Source of the DNA: a virus
DNA: 35,466 nt
Strand: one strand, 5' to 3'
Virus record (IMG/VR): IMGVR_UViG_3300025070_000007
Span: 1 to 35,466 of that record
The notes under the pieces are model-generated. The model had not been told where the DNA came from. It did not search any database and saw only the letters and a list, made by a program, of their open reading frames with translations. Made by a program: the position numbers and the translations under genes. Below are positions 23,207 to 29,549 of the stretch, one piece after another (position 1 is the first letter of the stretch; each line of letters begins with the position of its first letter).

Positions 23207-23620
23207 TTACGCCTCCTTTATTGTGATGTATGGTTTCGCGGGGGAGGTCGTCACGGCGGCAGACATTTCTTTGTAGAAGTCTGGCTCGTTGTTCTGCAGG
23301 TAACGCATTTGCGTGTCGCTCAGCACTTCTTTCAGCTGAACTGGGTGCAGGTTCGTCGGGATTTTGTGCTTAATGCGCTTCCAGCCCTCTTGATCCAGCC
23401 GGCGGTTGAAGCCATTTTTTACTGTGACTTTCGTGCCGTTGGCGAGGGTGGTGGTTTTGCTGCCTTCTTGGACTTGGTCGAGAAAGGGCAGGATCTCGGC
23501 TTCGTGCTTGACTCGTTCGAGCTTTGCGTCGTCTTCAATCTTTTTGAGCTCTGCCAGCCTGGCGACTAGCGATTCGATCGTTGGCTCGTTGTTTCCGTTG
23601 CGTGTCGTTTCGTCGGTCAT
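23207..23620 (-). CDS. conserved phage protein, first gene of leftward early operon
   Basis: A 137-aa protein: coiled-coil N-terminus (ESLVARLAELKKIEDDAKLERVKHEAEI), then GSKTTTLANGTKVTVKNGFNRRLDQEGWKRIKHKIP and a C-terminal DFYKEMSAAVTTSPAKPYITIKEA. It belongs to a family that usually sits next to Sak4/DUF669 genes; its function is not known to me. AAGGAG lies eight bases before the ATG, and promoter PL with the 19-bp operator is 30-70 bases further upstream. Confidence 0.8.
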   Translation of the reverse strand: MTDETTRNGNNEPTIESLVARLAELKKIEDDAKLERVKHEAEILPFLDQVQEGSKTTTLANGTKVTVKNGFNRRLDQEGWKRIKHKIPTNLHPVQLKEVLSDTQMRYLQNNEPDFYKEMSAAVTTSPAKPYITIKEA

Positions 23621-23652
23621 CGAGTGTCTCCTTGTTCGTTGACAAAGAGAAC

Positions 23653-23692
23653 ATTATAGATGGCCTAACGAGCTGTCAACAAAAAGGAGACA
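23653..23692 (-). promoter_or_regulatory. leftward early promoter PL with repressor operator
   Basis: On the minus strand a perfect -35 TTGACA (23679-23674) and a perfect -10 TATAAT (23658-23653) are separated by 15 bases, slightly short. The 19-bp sequence TGTCAACAAAAAGGAGACA (23674-23692) matches the operator TGTCACC-N5-GGTGACA at 12 of 14 half-site positions, with the same A5 centre as the copy at 28964. One half-site is the -35 box, so bound repressor should block RNA polymerase. Confidence 0.8.
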
Positions 23693-23707
23693 GGCAGAAC
23701 AGTTTAT

Positions 23708-24181
23708 TTAAAACGACGCAACGACTACATTTTTCATCGCTTCTTCGTTTTTGCCTTTCCAATAAAGCAATTCGACGTTACGCATATCGTAGAACAGGTC
23801 GTTTTCCCTTGCGTAAGCCTTAACTGCAGGCAGATCCCAAGGATGAACGCCAACGTACATGAGCTCATCTTGGATGCGCACGCACACAAACGCGCTGTCT
23901 TTGTGCAGCACCAGCGTCTCTGCCGAGTAGCCGCTGTAGAAGCGCGCCATTTTTGCCGCAGCAACGCGAAATGCCCGATGCGTGCTGCAGTCGCCCGAGG
24001 GGCAAGGGCAGGGCTGCAACATTTCTTTTAACATATTTATAGGCTGCGTTGACCGGCTGTCGAAAGGGACAATAAAAAACTTCAGCCCGTGTCCAGAGCA
24101 AAAGTGATTTGTTGCCTCGACTAGCGCCCTGTTTGCGTAGGTGTCCCAGGTTTTGTGTCGCTCTTTACGAGTCTTTTCCAT
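23708..24181 (-). CDS. unknown protein co-transcribed with the repressor (candidate lysogenic conversion gene)
   Basis: A 157-aa protein with no motif I can name. It has a basic start (EKTRKERHKTWDTYANRAL), a short Cys cluster (QPCPCPSGDCSTHRAF), and a mixed alpha/beta C-terminus (LVLHKDSAFVCVRIQDELMYVGVHPWD ... MRNVELLYWKGK). The start overlaps the repressor gene by 17 bases, so translation is probably coupled. It ends before the PL promoter, making a repressor-plus-one operon that would be on in the prophage. Superinfection exclusion, anti-phage defence or host fitness are the options to consider. Confidence 0.75.
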   Translation of the reverse strand: MEKTRKERHKTWDTYANRALVEATNHFCSGHGLKFFIVPFDSRSTQPINMLKEMLQPCPCPSGDCSTHRAFRVAAAKMARFYSGYSAETLVLHKDSAFVCVRIQDELMYVGVHPWDLPAVKAYARENDLFYDMRNVELLYWKGKNEEAMKNVVVASF

Positions 24182-24503
24182 GTGCTGATTCCCTAGCGCT
24201 TTCTATGTCCAATAGATGGTTGATGAGCGCGTCTACTTGTTGTTGTGAGGGGATAGACAGTGCGGCAAAGGTGTCTTGCATATTCAGCCCCGTTGCGTTG
24301 TCGTCACGGCCAAACAGCAGCCAGGCGGGCTTCACGTTGAAGAGCTCGGCGAGCTTAACGACGTTCGATCGGTTTGGTGTGGCCTTTCGAGTCTCCCATT
24401 TATGGATGACGTTGTGATTGATTCCGGACAATTCAGCCAATTGACGCAGGCTAAGTTCGCGTGCATTCCGGAGATCGCGTATACGGTCGGCGATGTCCTT
24501 CAT
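24165..24503 (-). CDS. cI: XRE-family repressor (cI-like, short form)
   Basis: A 112-aa protein. Residues 4-64 are a classic HTH_3 domain (IADRIRDLRNARELSLRQLAELSGINHNVIHKWETRKATPNRSNVVKLAELFNV). The remaining ~48 residues are helical (PSQQQVDALINHLLDIESAR), probably for dimerisation. No LexA-type peptidase domain is present, so RecA-triggered self-cleavage is unlikely and induction must use another route. AAGGAG precedes the ATG. It diverges from the Cro-like gene across a 123-base operator region. Confidence 0.88.
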   Translation of the reverse strand: MKDIADRIRDLRNARELSLRQLAELSGINHNVIHKWETRKATPNRSNVVKLAELFNVKPAWLLFGRDDNATGLNMQDTFAALSIPSQQQVDALINHLLDIESARESAHGKDS

Positions 24504-24626
24504 GAGTTTGTCTCCTTAGTAATGTCGTCAGCCGAATGTATCGCAAAGGGTGACAATGAGCAACACTTTCGGTGACATCGTGTTTGTGTGTTGTGACTGT
24601 CACCTTAAAGGTGTACATTCGCAGCG
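24504..24626. promoter_or_regulatory. repressor/Cro divergent control region with three operator-like sites
   Basis: Three 19-bp sites fit TGTCACC-N5-GGTGACA: 24537-24555 (right half perfect), 24559-24577 (right half perfect, left weak) and 24598-24616 (left half perfect, GGTG on the right). The third contains the perfect palindrome CACCTTAAAGGTG. Rightward promoter: TTGTGA (24591-24596), 17 bases, TACATT (24614-24619), with the start codon at 24627, so the mRNA is probably leaderless. Leftward repressor promoter: TTGCTC (24563-24558), 17 bases, TACATT (24540-24535). The three-site layout recalls lambda OR. Confidence 0.7.
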
Positions 24627-24824
24627 ATGAGTAATACAAACATCTGGGAAGACATCCAAATCGCCGAGCTCGCGCGCCAACTAAACATTTCGCGCGGGTC
24701 AGTTTACAAGTGGAAGTGGGCAGACAAGATTCCTGCAGAGCGCGTCGTGCAAGTTGAGGCCATCACCGGCATCAAGCGCGAAGAGCTTAGGCCAGACCTT
24801 TTTAGCAACGCGGCCAATGGCTGA
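24627..24824 (+). CDS. cro: Cro-like HTH regulator
   Basis: A 65-aa protein of YdaS/Cro type: IAELARQLNISRGSVYKWKWADKIPAERVVQVEAITGIKREELRPDLF. It is the first gene of the rightward operon and diverges from the XRE repressor. No SD precedes the ATG, and the -10 box ends seven bases before it, so leaderless translation is likely. Its stop overlaps the start of the prim-pol/helicase gene by 8 bases. By position it would repress the repressor promoter and favour lytic growth. Confidence 0.88.
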   Translation: MSNTNIWEDIQIAELARQLNISRGSVYKWKWADKIPAERVVQVEAITGIKREELRPDLFSNAANG

Positions 24825-26787
24825 GCCTGTGTATACACGCGAAGGGGTAAGAGAGGCGGCGCGTGATCTCGCAGAAGAGGGCTTCACTGTCGTGCCTGCG
24901 CACCCTGTTGAGAAGCGACCAATCGTTAAGTGGCAGCCCTGGCAGACTGCAGAACCGCCAGAAGGGCAGCAGGAATACTGGCTAAACAGCGCCAACTACG
25001 CCAACAACAACTACGCCATTATCACTGGCAAGCAGATCGTCGTGGTCGATGCGGACAGCGACGACGCCGTCAAATTCGTTCGAGAGAACCTGACCTACAC
25101 ACCGCGGCGCGTCACGACGAGCAAGGGCAAACACTTCTATTACCAGGTTGATCCCAACTATCCTGTTCGCAACGGCGTGAACCCAGACCTGCGCATTGAT
25201 TTGAGAGGCCAAGGCGGCTGTGTGATTGCGCCAGGTAGCATCCACGAAAGCGGCCACGTTTATACACGCGACGACGATCCTGACGTTGACGTGTGGTGGG
25301 GCAGCCTGCCGAAGTTAAACGCCGCAGACCTGCGCAAGATCAAGTCTTTCAACGAACCGGCGCCTGGGCCGGTTGATACTGGCCTGTCTTTCAATGTGAA
25401 AGAGGCCGGCGAAGCCGAGGGCAACCGCAATCACCAAGCGGCTGCCGAAGCTGGCCGGCTGTTTCGCCAGGGGCTGAGCTCCGACGCGGTGCTCGAGCAG
25501 GTGCTGCAGTGGAACGCCTACAACAGCCCGCCGCTCGATCGCGACGAAGTAGAACGCACGGTCAACAGCATCGCGCAGACGCACGCCCGCAACAGCGCGG
25601 CTGAGCAGCGCGAAGCGCGCGAGGCGCAAGCCGAAGCCGCTGAAGCGCAGAAGGTGGCGCTCGAGCCAAAGCCTTTTGTGCTCGGCGACGCGAGCAAGAT
25701 ACCGCCGCGGGAGTGGGTTTATGGCCGGCACTTCATCAGAAAATTTCTATCTGTCACTGTAGCGCCAGGCGGCACTGGCAAAACGGCGATCACGCTTGCC
25801 GAGGCCGTGGCGATGGCTACGGGCCGCTCGATCATGGGCATCGAGACGCCAAAACGCCGAGTGTGGGTGTGGAACCTGGAAGACCCGCTGGAAGAGCTAC
25901 AGCGCCGGATCGCGGGCATCGCCCAGCACTACGGCATCACGCAAGACGACCTTGGCGACAGACTGCTGGTCAACAGCGGGCGAGACGAGCCGCTGATCAT
26001 TGCCGAGCAGGCCGGCGGGGCCAACGTGCTCACGCCAGCTGCCGACGCACTGACACACCATATAAAGGCCATGAACGTGGACGTCGTCATTGTTGACCCG
26101 TTCGTGAGCTCGCACCACCTAAGCGAGAACGATAACAAGGCCATCGACATGGTGGTCAAACGCTGGGCACAGGTCGCGAACGACGCCAATTGCAGCATCG
26201 AGCTCGTGCATCACGTCCGAAAGGGCAACGGCATGCAGGAAGCGACTGTCTCTGATGCGCGCGGCGCCAGTGCATTAGTAGACGCAGCCCGCCATGTTAG
26301 ACGCCTGCAGCGCATGACGGCAGAAGAGGCGCGCAACGCGGGCATCGATGAAGACCAATTCTGGCGATACAGCCGCGAGGGCGACAGCAAAGACAACCTG
26401 GCGCCACCTTCCGGCGACTCGACCTGGCGCCAAATGGTCAGCGTGGAGCTCCCGAACGGCGACAGCGTCGGCGTGAGTGAGCCGTGGCAGTGGCCGGACG
26501 CATTCTCTGACGTGACGCGAAACGACTTGGAGACGGTGCAGCGCGCCGTGGCGGCAGGTGAGTACCGCGAGAGCCATCGTGCCAAGGATTGGGTGGGCAA
26601 TGCCGTAGCAGACGTGCTGAACCTAGATGTAAACGACAGCTATGTGCGTACCAAGGTGCGCCACATGCTCAGCACTTGGATCGACAACGGCGCTTTGCGA
26701 GTAGTCGAGCGGCCAGATAAGACGCGAATGATGCGCAAGTTTGTGATCGTCGGACAGTGGGTCAGCGAGGGTGAGATTGATGAATAA
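24817..26787 (+). CDS. bifunctional primase-polymerase / RepA-like helicase
   Basis: A 656-aa replication protein. The N-terminal prim-pol domain (PF09250, about residues 10-185) shows D78/D80 in VVVDADSD, H106 in SKGKHFYY, and D128 in IDLRGQGGCVIAPGS. A linker of ~110 residues rich in Glu/Ala follows. The RecA-like helicase domain (AAA_25/RepA) has Walker A APGGTGKT at 316-323 and Walker B VVIVDPF with the following LVHHVRKG. A C-terminal winged-helix segment (YVRTKVRHMLSTWIDNGALRVV) may bind origin DNA. The ATG at 24817 overlaps the Cro-like stop; an in-frame codon at 24754 lies inside that gene. A candidate iteron origin follows at once. Confidence 0.92.
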   Translation: MAEPVYTREGVREAARDLAEEGFTVVPAHPVEKRPIVKWQPWQTAEPPEGQQEYWLNSANYANNNYAIITGKQIVVVDADSDDAVKFVRENLTYTPRRVTTSKGKHFYYQVDPNYPVRNGVNPDLRIDLRGQGGCVIAPGSIHESGHVYTRDDDPDVDVWWGSLPKLNAADLRKIKSFNEPAPGPVDTGLSFNVKEAGEAEGNRNHQAAAEAGRLFRQGLSSDAVLEQVLQWNAYNSPPLDRDEVERTVNSIAQTHARNSAAEQREAREAQAEAAEAQKVALEPKPFVLGDASKIPPREWVYGRHFIRKFLSVTVAPGGTGKTAITLAEAVAMATGRSIMGIETPKRRVWVWNLEDPLEELQRRIAGIAQHYGITQDDLGDRLLVNSGRDEPLIIAEQAGGANVLTPAADALTHHIKAMNVDVVIVDPFVSSHHLSENDNKAIDMVVKRWAQVANDANCSIELVHHVRKGNGMQEATVSDARGASALVDAARHVRRLQRMTAEEARNAGIDEDQFWRYSREGDSKDNLAPPSGDSTWRQMVSVELPNGDSVGVSEPWQWPDAFSDVTRNDLETVQRAVAAGEYRESHRAKDWVGNAVADVLNLDVNDSYVRTKVRHMLSTWIDNGALRVVERPDKTRMMRKFVIVGQWVSEGEIDE

Positions 26788-26940
26788 CGGTGCATCAGTA
26801 GCGTGTTTTTTACTGATGCAGAGCGATGCAGCGGCGAGCATCAAAATGTACCTGCATCGGTACAAATTTTACTTGTACCGGCAGGGTACTACTGATGCAG
26901 GTTTTGGGTGCTGCAAAAGTAGTGATGCGTGACTGATGCA
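26788..26940. repeat. iteron cluster, candidate replication origin
   Basis: About 150 non-coding bases after the replication protein. GATGC(A) or its complement occurs eight times: 26791, 26815, 26825, 26838, 26853, 26894, 26924 and 26935. Two form a perfect inverted repeat (TGCATCAGTA 26791-26800, TACTGATGCA 26811-26820). A second inverted repeat is CGGTACAA / TTGTACCG with a 7-base AT-rich loop, at about 26858-26880, and a GTACC-N6-GGTAC pair encloses one iteron. Such density of short repeats next to a helicase/primase gene is typical of phage and plasmid origins. Confidence 0.65.
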
Positions 26941-27319
26941 AAAGGCTAAAAAACCAAAGGCAAAGGCAAAGGCCAAGAAGCAGTCGGCGGGCAGCAAGGG
27001 CGAGGAGGCGCTTGCAGCGCAGCTGCAGGCGGCGGGCGTGAGCTTCGAGCGGGAGCAGCTGCTGATACCTGGCCGAAGGTTTCGGTTCGACTTTGTGATC
27101 ACCGGCAGCGACCTGGTCATTGAGGTGGAGGGCGGAACGTGGAGCGGGGGCCGGCATACCAGCGGCGTTGGCTTTCGATCGGACTGCTTTAAGTACAACA
27201 AGGCGCTCGAGCTCGGCTATCGGGTGCTGCGGTATACGACGGATATGGTGACGAAGGGTGATGCGATAGCGCAAGTCATGGACATACTAGGCGCTGAGAG
27301 CGCCGTAGAGGGGCTGTGA
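26936..27319 (+). CDS. VSR-like PD-(D/E)XK endonuclease (possible Holliday junction resolvase)
   Basis: A 127-aa nuclease. Lys/Arg-rich start (QKAKKPKAKAKAKKQ), then SKGEEALAAQL (E23/E24), RRFRFDFVI with D52, LVIEVEGGTWS with E63 and E65, GRHTSGVGFRSDCFKYNKALELGYRVLRYTTDMV. This is the VSR-like family that replaces resolvases in many phage replication operons. The start codon lies inside the last GATGCA iteron, with no good SD. It probably resolves recombination or replication intermediates before packaging. Confidence 0.85.
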   Translation: MQKAKKPKAKAKAKKQSAGSKGEEALAAQLQAAGVSFEREQLLIPGRRFRFDFVITGSDLVIEVEGGTWSGGRHTSGVGFRSDCFKYNKALELGYRVLRYTTDMVTKGDAIAQVMDILGAESAVEGL

Positions 27320-27325
27320 GGCGAT

Positions 27326-27595
27326 ATGAAGTGTAAGCAGTGCGGTAGTAGCGGCAACAGGGTGATTAGCTCTGACAAGCTGCGAGAGGGCGTTAGACGG
27401 CGTCGCGAGTGTTTGCGGTGCGGTGACAGGTGGAACACAATGGAGACTGTGCTGGTCGAGCGACCGGCAGAGCCGAAGGCGAAGCCGGAGCGCAAACCCG
27501 CGGAGCCTGCGTATCGGCGTGAAGAGCTCGAAGATCTGGCCGATGGTTGGGATAGCGAGCTCGACGACATACTCAACGAATTAGGAGCGAACTAG
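27326..27595 (+). CDS. NrdR-like zinc-ribbon protein
   Basis: An 89-aa protein. Residues 1-40 form a zinc ribbon with C3-x2-C6 and C29-x2-C32 (KCKQCGSSGN ... RRRRECLRCGDRWNTMET), like the N-terminal ribbon of NrdR but without its ATP-cone. The rest is Pro/Glu-rich and ends in an acidic helix (LEDLADGWDSELDDILNELG). It is placed between the nuclease and small terminase. A late-gene regulator or a DNA-binding packaging accessory is possible. Confidence 0.8.
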   Translation: MKCKQCGSSGNRVISSDKLREGVRRRRECLRCGDRWNTMETVLVERPAEPKAKPERKPAEPAYRREELEDLADGWDSELDDILNELGAN

Positions 27596-27596
27596 C

Positions 27597-28037
27597 ATGC
27601 CTGGCAGACCGATAATCAGAGCGCAGATCAAGAGCCTGGAAGAGCGTGGCGAGGAAGCCGTGTTCAACATGATTGCTGGCGGCATGACTGTGGTTAACAC
27701 GATGAAGGAGTGCCAGGTTGGCCGGCGTGCTTTCTACCGTTGGCTTGAAGAGGGCGAGGGAAGGCACGATCGCTACATGCAGGCGCGTAAGCTGTGGGCT
27801 GATGCGCTGGCCGAAGAGTGTCTTGAGATAGCCGATGGCACGATGGACGCGCACGATGCGACCGTTCGCAAGCTACGCATCGACACGCGCAAGTGGTTGG
27901 CCGGCAATGTGAACCCAGACCAATGGCGTGAGAAGCGCGATCCGTTGGTCAATATCACGTTGGGTGATCAGCATTTGGCTGCGCTTCGTGAGCTCACAAA
28001 CGACAGCGTGATCGAGCACGAGAGCGACGAAACCTAG
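27597..28037 (+). CDS. terS: terminase small subunit
   Basis: A 146-aa protein resembling Sf6/P22-type small terminases: a helix-turn-helix DNA-binding start (VFNMIAGGMTVVNTMKECQVGRRAFYRWLEE), then YMQARKLWADALAEECLEIADG and VRKLRIDTRKWLAGNVNPDQWREK, the conserved oligomerisation segment. It recognises the packaging site and delivers DNA to the large subunit. A GGAG precedes the ATG. Repeats just downstream are candidate pac sequences. The large subunit is 1.9 kb further on, separated by the accessory operons. Confidence 0.88.
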   Translation: MPGRPIIRAQIKSLEERGEEAVFNMIAGGMTVVNTMKECQVGRRAFYRWLEEGEGRHDRYMQARKLWADALAEECLEIADGTMDAHDATVRKLRIDTRKWLAGNVNPDQWREKRDPLVNITLGDQHLAALRELTNDSVIEHESDET

Positions 28038-28082
28038 CTCGCAGACACTGGCTCGCGCAGCCGGCTTTGCGCGCAGGAAATG

Positions 28083-28263
28083 GCCGTGGAACAATTTGCT
28101 GCGACAGCTGGGTTAAGGGGCGTTTTGCCGTGGAACACCGCAAATAATTGCACGCAAAACTGTTAGGTCAGCAAAATCAATGACTTACGTCTTTGCGCAA
28201 TTGCGCGTAATCATCATTATGTTAAATTGGGCCGCGAAAGGGCCGTGGAACGTGCCGTGGAAC
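28083..28263 (+). repeat. four GCCGTGGAAC direct repeats
   Basis: Copies start at 28083, 28127, 28242 and 28254, two on each side of the att-like element at 28165-28189. The first and last are extended to GCCGTGGAACAAT. The paired arrangement resembles the paired CGCGGACA units of attP. They could equally be terminase or replication-protein binding sites. Confidence 0.75.
28165..28189 (-). repeat. inverted second copy of the attP element
   Basis: This 25-base element agrees with 18300-18324 on the opposite strand at 23 of 25 positions, including an uninterrupted 18-base match (CAAAATCAATGACTTACG). An ACTG also matches two bases beyond it. Such a long match between two non-coding sites 10 kb apart is not expected by chance. 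Confidence 0.8.
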
Positions 28264-28339
28264 AATGGCCGACCCCCCCCTTGAACCAGCAGGGGGGTGG
28301 GGGGTGGAGGACTAGACTTCCGCGCACCAAAAAAAATTT

Positions 28340-28516
28340 TTATTTTCTTCGAGTGCCCTTCTTCGCAGTCTTCGCCGCAGCGCGAAAGGCTTTGGCAGTA
28401 GGCGCACCTTTGGTGCCAGGCTTGCGCATCTTTTCGGGCTTTTTACCCGCGGCTTTCTGCGCTTTGATCCGCCGCCGCTTGGCAGCGATGTTTGCGTAGA
28501 GTCCTTTTCCTGACAT
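28340..28516 (-). CDS. small basic protein (58 aa), third gene of leftward accessory operon
   Basis: A 58-aa, very basic protein: MSGKGLYANIAAKRRRIKAQ, then KKPEKMRKPGTKGAPTAKAFRAAAKTAKK. I recognise the KGLYANI...RKPG-x-KGAPTA pattern as a conserved small phage protein of unknown role. The ATG overlaps the stop of the 84-aa gene (TGATG), and AGGAGA is ten bases upstream. It ends at a T/A-rich tract. Being under 60 codons it is easily missed. Confidence 0.75.
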   Translation of the reverse strand: MSGKGLYANIAAKRRRIKAQKAAGKKPEKMRKPGTKGAPTAKAFRAAAKTAKKGTRRK

Positions 28517-28770
28517 CACTTTCTCCTAGATTTTGTGCCAGCGCACTTCCAGCGCTTTCGCGAAAGGCGCAGTGGGCTGTTGGGGTTCTTGGCGGCTTTT
28601 GGGTGCTTCTTCATCTGGCCGGCAGACCTGGCGCAGTAGGCGTCGCCTTTCTTGCTGGACGGCTGCACGCGCCGCGAGCCGTCTTTGGCCTTGCCCGCCT
28701 GGCCGTAGGACACTTTCTTCCCACTGGCCGTCACTTTGACGCGGGCTTTGCCCTTGCGTGGTGTGGCCAC
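28516..28770 (-). CDS. small basic Cys-containing protein (84 aa), second gene of leftward accessory operon
   Basis: An 84-aa protein starting at GTG 28770, rich in Lys/Arg and Ser/Gly. The C-terminal half GDAYCARSAGQMKKHPKAAKNPNSPLRLSRKRWKC is a conserved signature of a small protein common in marine phages as I recall it; function unknown. Two Cys residues (C46, C76) could bind metal together with His. Two bases separate it from the stop of the 43-aa gene. Confidence 0.75.
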   Translation of the reverse strand: MATPRKGKARVKVTASGKKVSYGQAGKAKDGSRRVQPSSKKGDAYCARSAGQMKKHPKAAKNPNSPLRLSRKRWKCAGTKSRRK

Positions 28771-28772
28771 GG

Positions 28773-28904
28773 CTAGCGTGGTGGGTAGGGTGGCTTAACG
28801 ACGGGCATGTTCGTGCCGGCAGCCATGCGTGCGTTGCGCGCTTCTTTGGTTGCTGATCGCTTGCCTTTCATGGCTTTCATGGTTTTTGAGTGTGATCCGT
28901 ACAT
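28773..28904 (-). CDS. small basic protein (43 aa), first gene of leftward accessory operon
   Basis: A 43-aa protein: MYGSHSKTMKAMKGKRSATK, EARNARMAAGTNMPVVKPPYPPR. GGAG lies five bases before the ATG at 28904, and the TAG stop is two bases before the next start, so the three tiny basic genes form a compact operon. Nothing in it suggests an enzyme. Nucleic-acid binding is possible on composition alone. Confidence 0.6.
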   Translation of the reverse strand: MYGSHSKTMKAMKGKRSATKEARNARMAAGTNMPVVKPPYPPR

Positions 28905-28963
28905 GGGAGCTCCATATGTGGTGATTGGTGAGCTCTAATTTTCTCATATTTATCGCATATTAT

Positions 28964-29004
28964 TGTCACCAAAAAGGTGACAGATAGAACAATATCGGTA
29001 TAAT
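28964..29004. promoter_or_regulatory. divergent promoters with the best-preserved repressor operator
   Basis: TGTCACCAAAAAGGTGACA (28964-28982) has two perfect 7-bp half-sites around A5. Rightward promoter: -35 GTGACA (28977-28982), 16 bases, -10 TATAAT (28999-29004), leading to the gene at 29031. By symmetry the other half-site gives GTGACA on the minus strand (28969-28964), with TATGAG 15 bases on, leading to the tiny basic-protein operon at 28904; this second promoter is weaker and less certain. Repressor binding should shut both. Confidence 0.8.
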
Positions 29005-29030
29005 TAGGGCCATAACAACGGAGAACGGAC

Positions 29031-29318
29031 ATGGAAAACGAAACTTTTGAAAAAGACGGCAAGATCTACTGGGCAACGCCGAGTATCGAAGTGAGAGTAA
29101 ACGGCATAAGAAAACTGAGTCCCTCCTACACCTTTGAAGTTTGTTGCGAAGAAATGGAGCTTGCAGACGTTATTGAGCAAGAAGTTTATCCGCAATACCA
29201 CGAGGGCAAAGACGGCGAAGAAGATTACGTTAGCTACACCGCGCCTTTAGTCGTTGTAGTAAAAGAAAGGCTTTCTGTCATCAAAGACACTAGATGGTTG
29301 CCACGGGGAACCGCGTAA
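29031..29318 (+). CDS. unknown protein, first gene of rightward accessory operon
   Basis: A 95-aa acidic protein: ENETFEKDGKIYWATPSIEVRVNGIRKLS, FEVCCEEMELADVIEQEVYPQYHEGKDG, and a beta-type VSYTAPLVVVVKERLSVIKDTRW. No known domain. GGAG precedes the ATG, and the promoter -10 lies 26 bases upstream. Direct control by the prophage repressor, small size and isolation between terminase genes suggest an early lytic accessory gene. Confidence 0.7.
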   Translation: MENETFEKDGKIYWATPSIEVRVNGIRKLSPSYTFEVCCEEMELADVIEQEVYPQYHEGKDGEEDYVSYTAPLVVVVKERLSVIKDTRWLPRGTA

Positions 29319-29333
29319 GCGGCGGGAGGCAGT

Positions 29334-29549
29334 ATGACGACAACACAACTACCAGCACCCTGGCACGTCAAACACGCATCAGAGCTCAACAACCGGCAGA
29401 TGGCGATGCTTCTCGAGGCCATCGCCGCCGACGCAGAGCGAGCGCCGGACATCAGTCCCAATGGCAAGAACCACAGGTACATATCAGCTGTTGGCTTAGC
29501 CGATATATTGCTCGCCGCATCCGACAGGCTCACCGAATCAGCCCGCTAA
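29334..29549 (+). CDS. unknown protein, second gene of rightward accessory operon
   Basis: A 71-aa protein: TTTQLPAPWHVKHASELNNRQMAMLLEAIAADAERAPDIS, then YISAVGLADILLAASDRLTESAR. Mostly helical, no motif. GGGAGG lies before the ATG. Its stop codon TAA sits in the loop of a GC-rich hairpin (29541-29556) identical to the stem of the terminator downstream. Another frame overlapping it is a shadow. Confidence 0.7.
   Translation: MTTTQLPAPWHVKHASELNNRQMAMLLEAIAADAERAPDISPNGKNHRYISAVGLADILLAASDRLTESAR

Larger units (their letters stand above)
28038..28339. other. non-coding repeat region after terS (att-like or pac-like)
   Basis: No convincing gene. It contains four direct copies of GCCGTGGAAC (28083, 28127, 28242, 28254); a 25-bp element (28165-28189) matching attP 18300-18324 at 23 of 25 positions in inverted orientation; the palindrome GCGCAATTGCGC (28195-28206); TTGCACGCAA and TTGCGCGTAA (28148, 28201); a C8 run facing a G6-T-G6 run (28273-28304) that can form a GC hairpin or G-quadruplex; and an A8/T5 tract (28329-28340). 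Confidence 0.7.

Noticed and set aside
27410-27428. Another operator-like 19-mer (GGTGACA with partial left half) inside the zinc-ribbon gene
   Set aside because: Only one half-site is good, it is intragenic and no promoter is visible; single 7-bp half-sites are expected a few times by chance in 35 kb.
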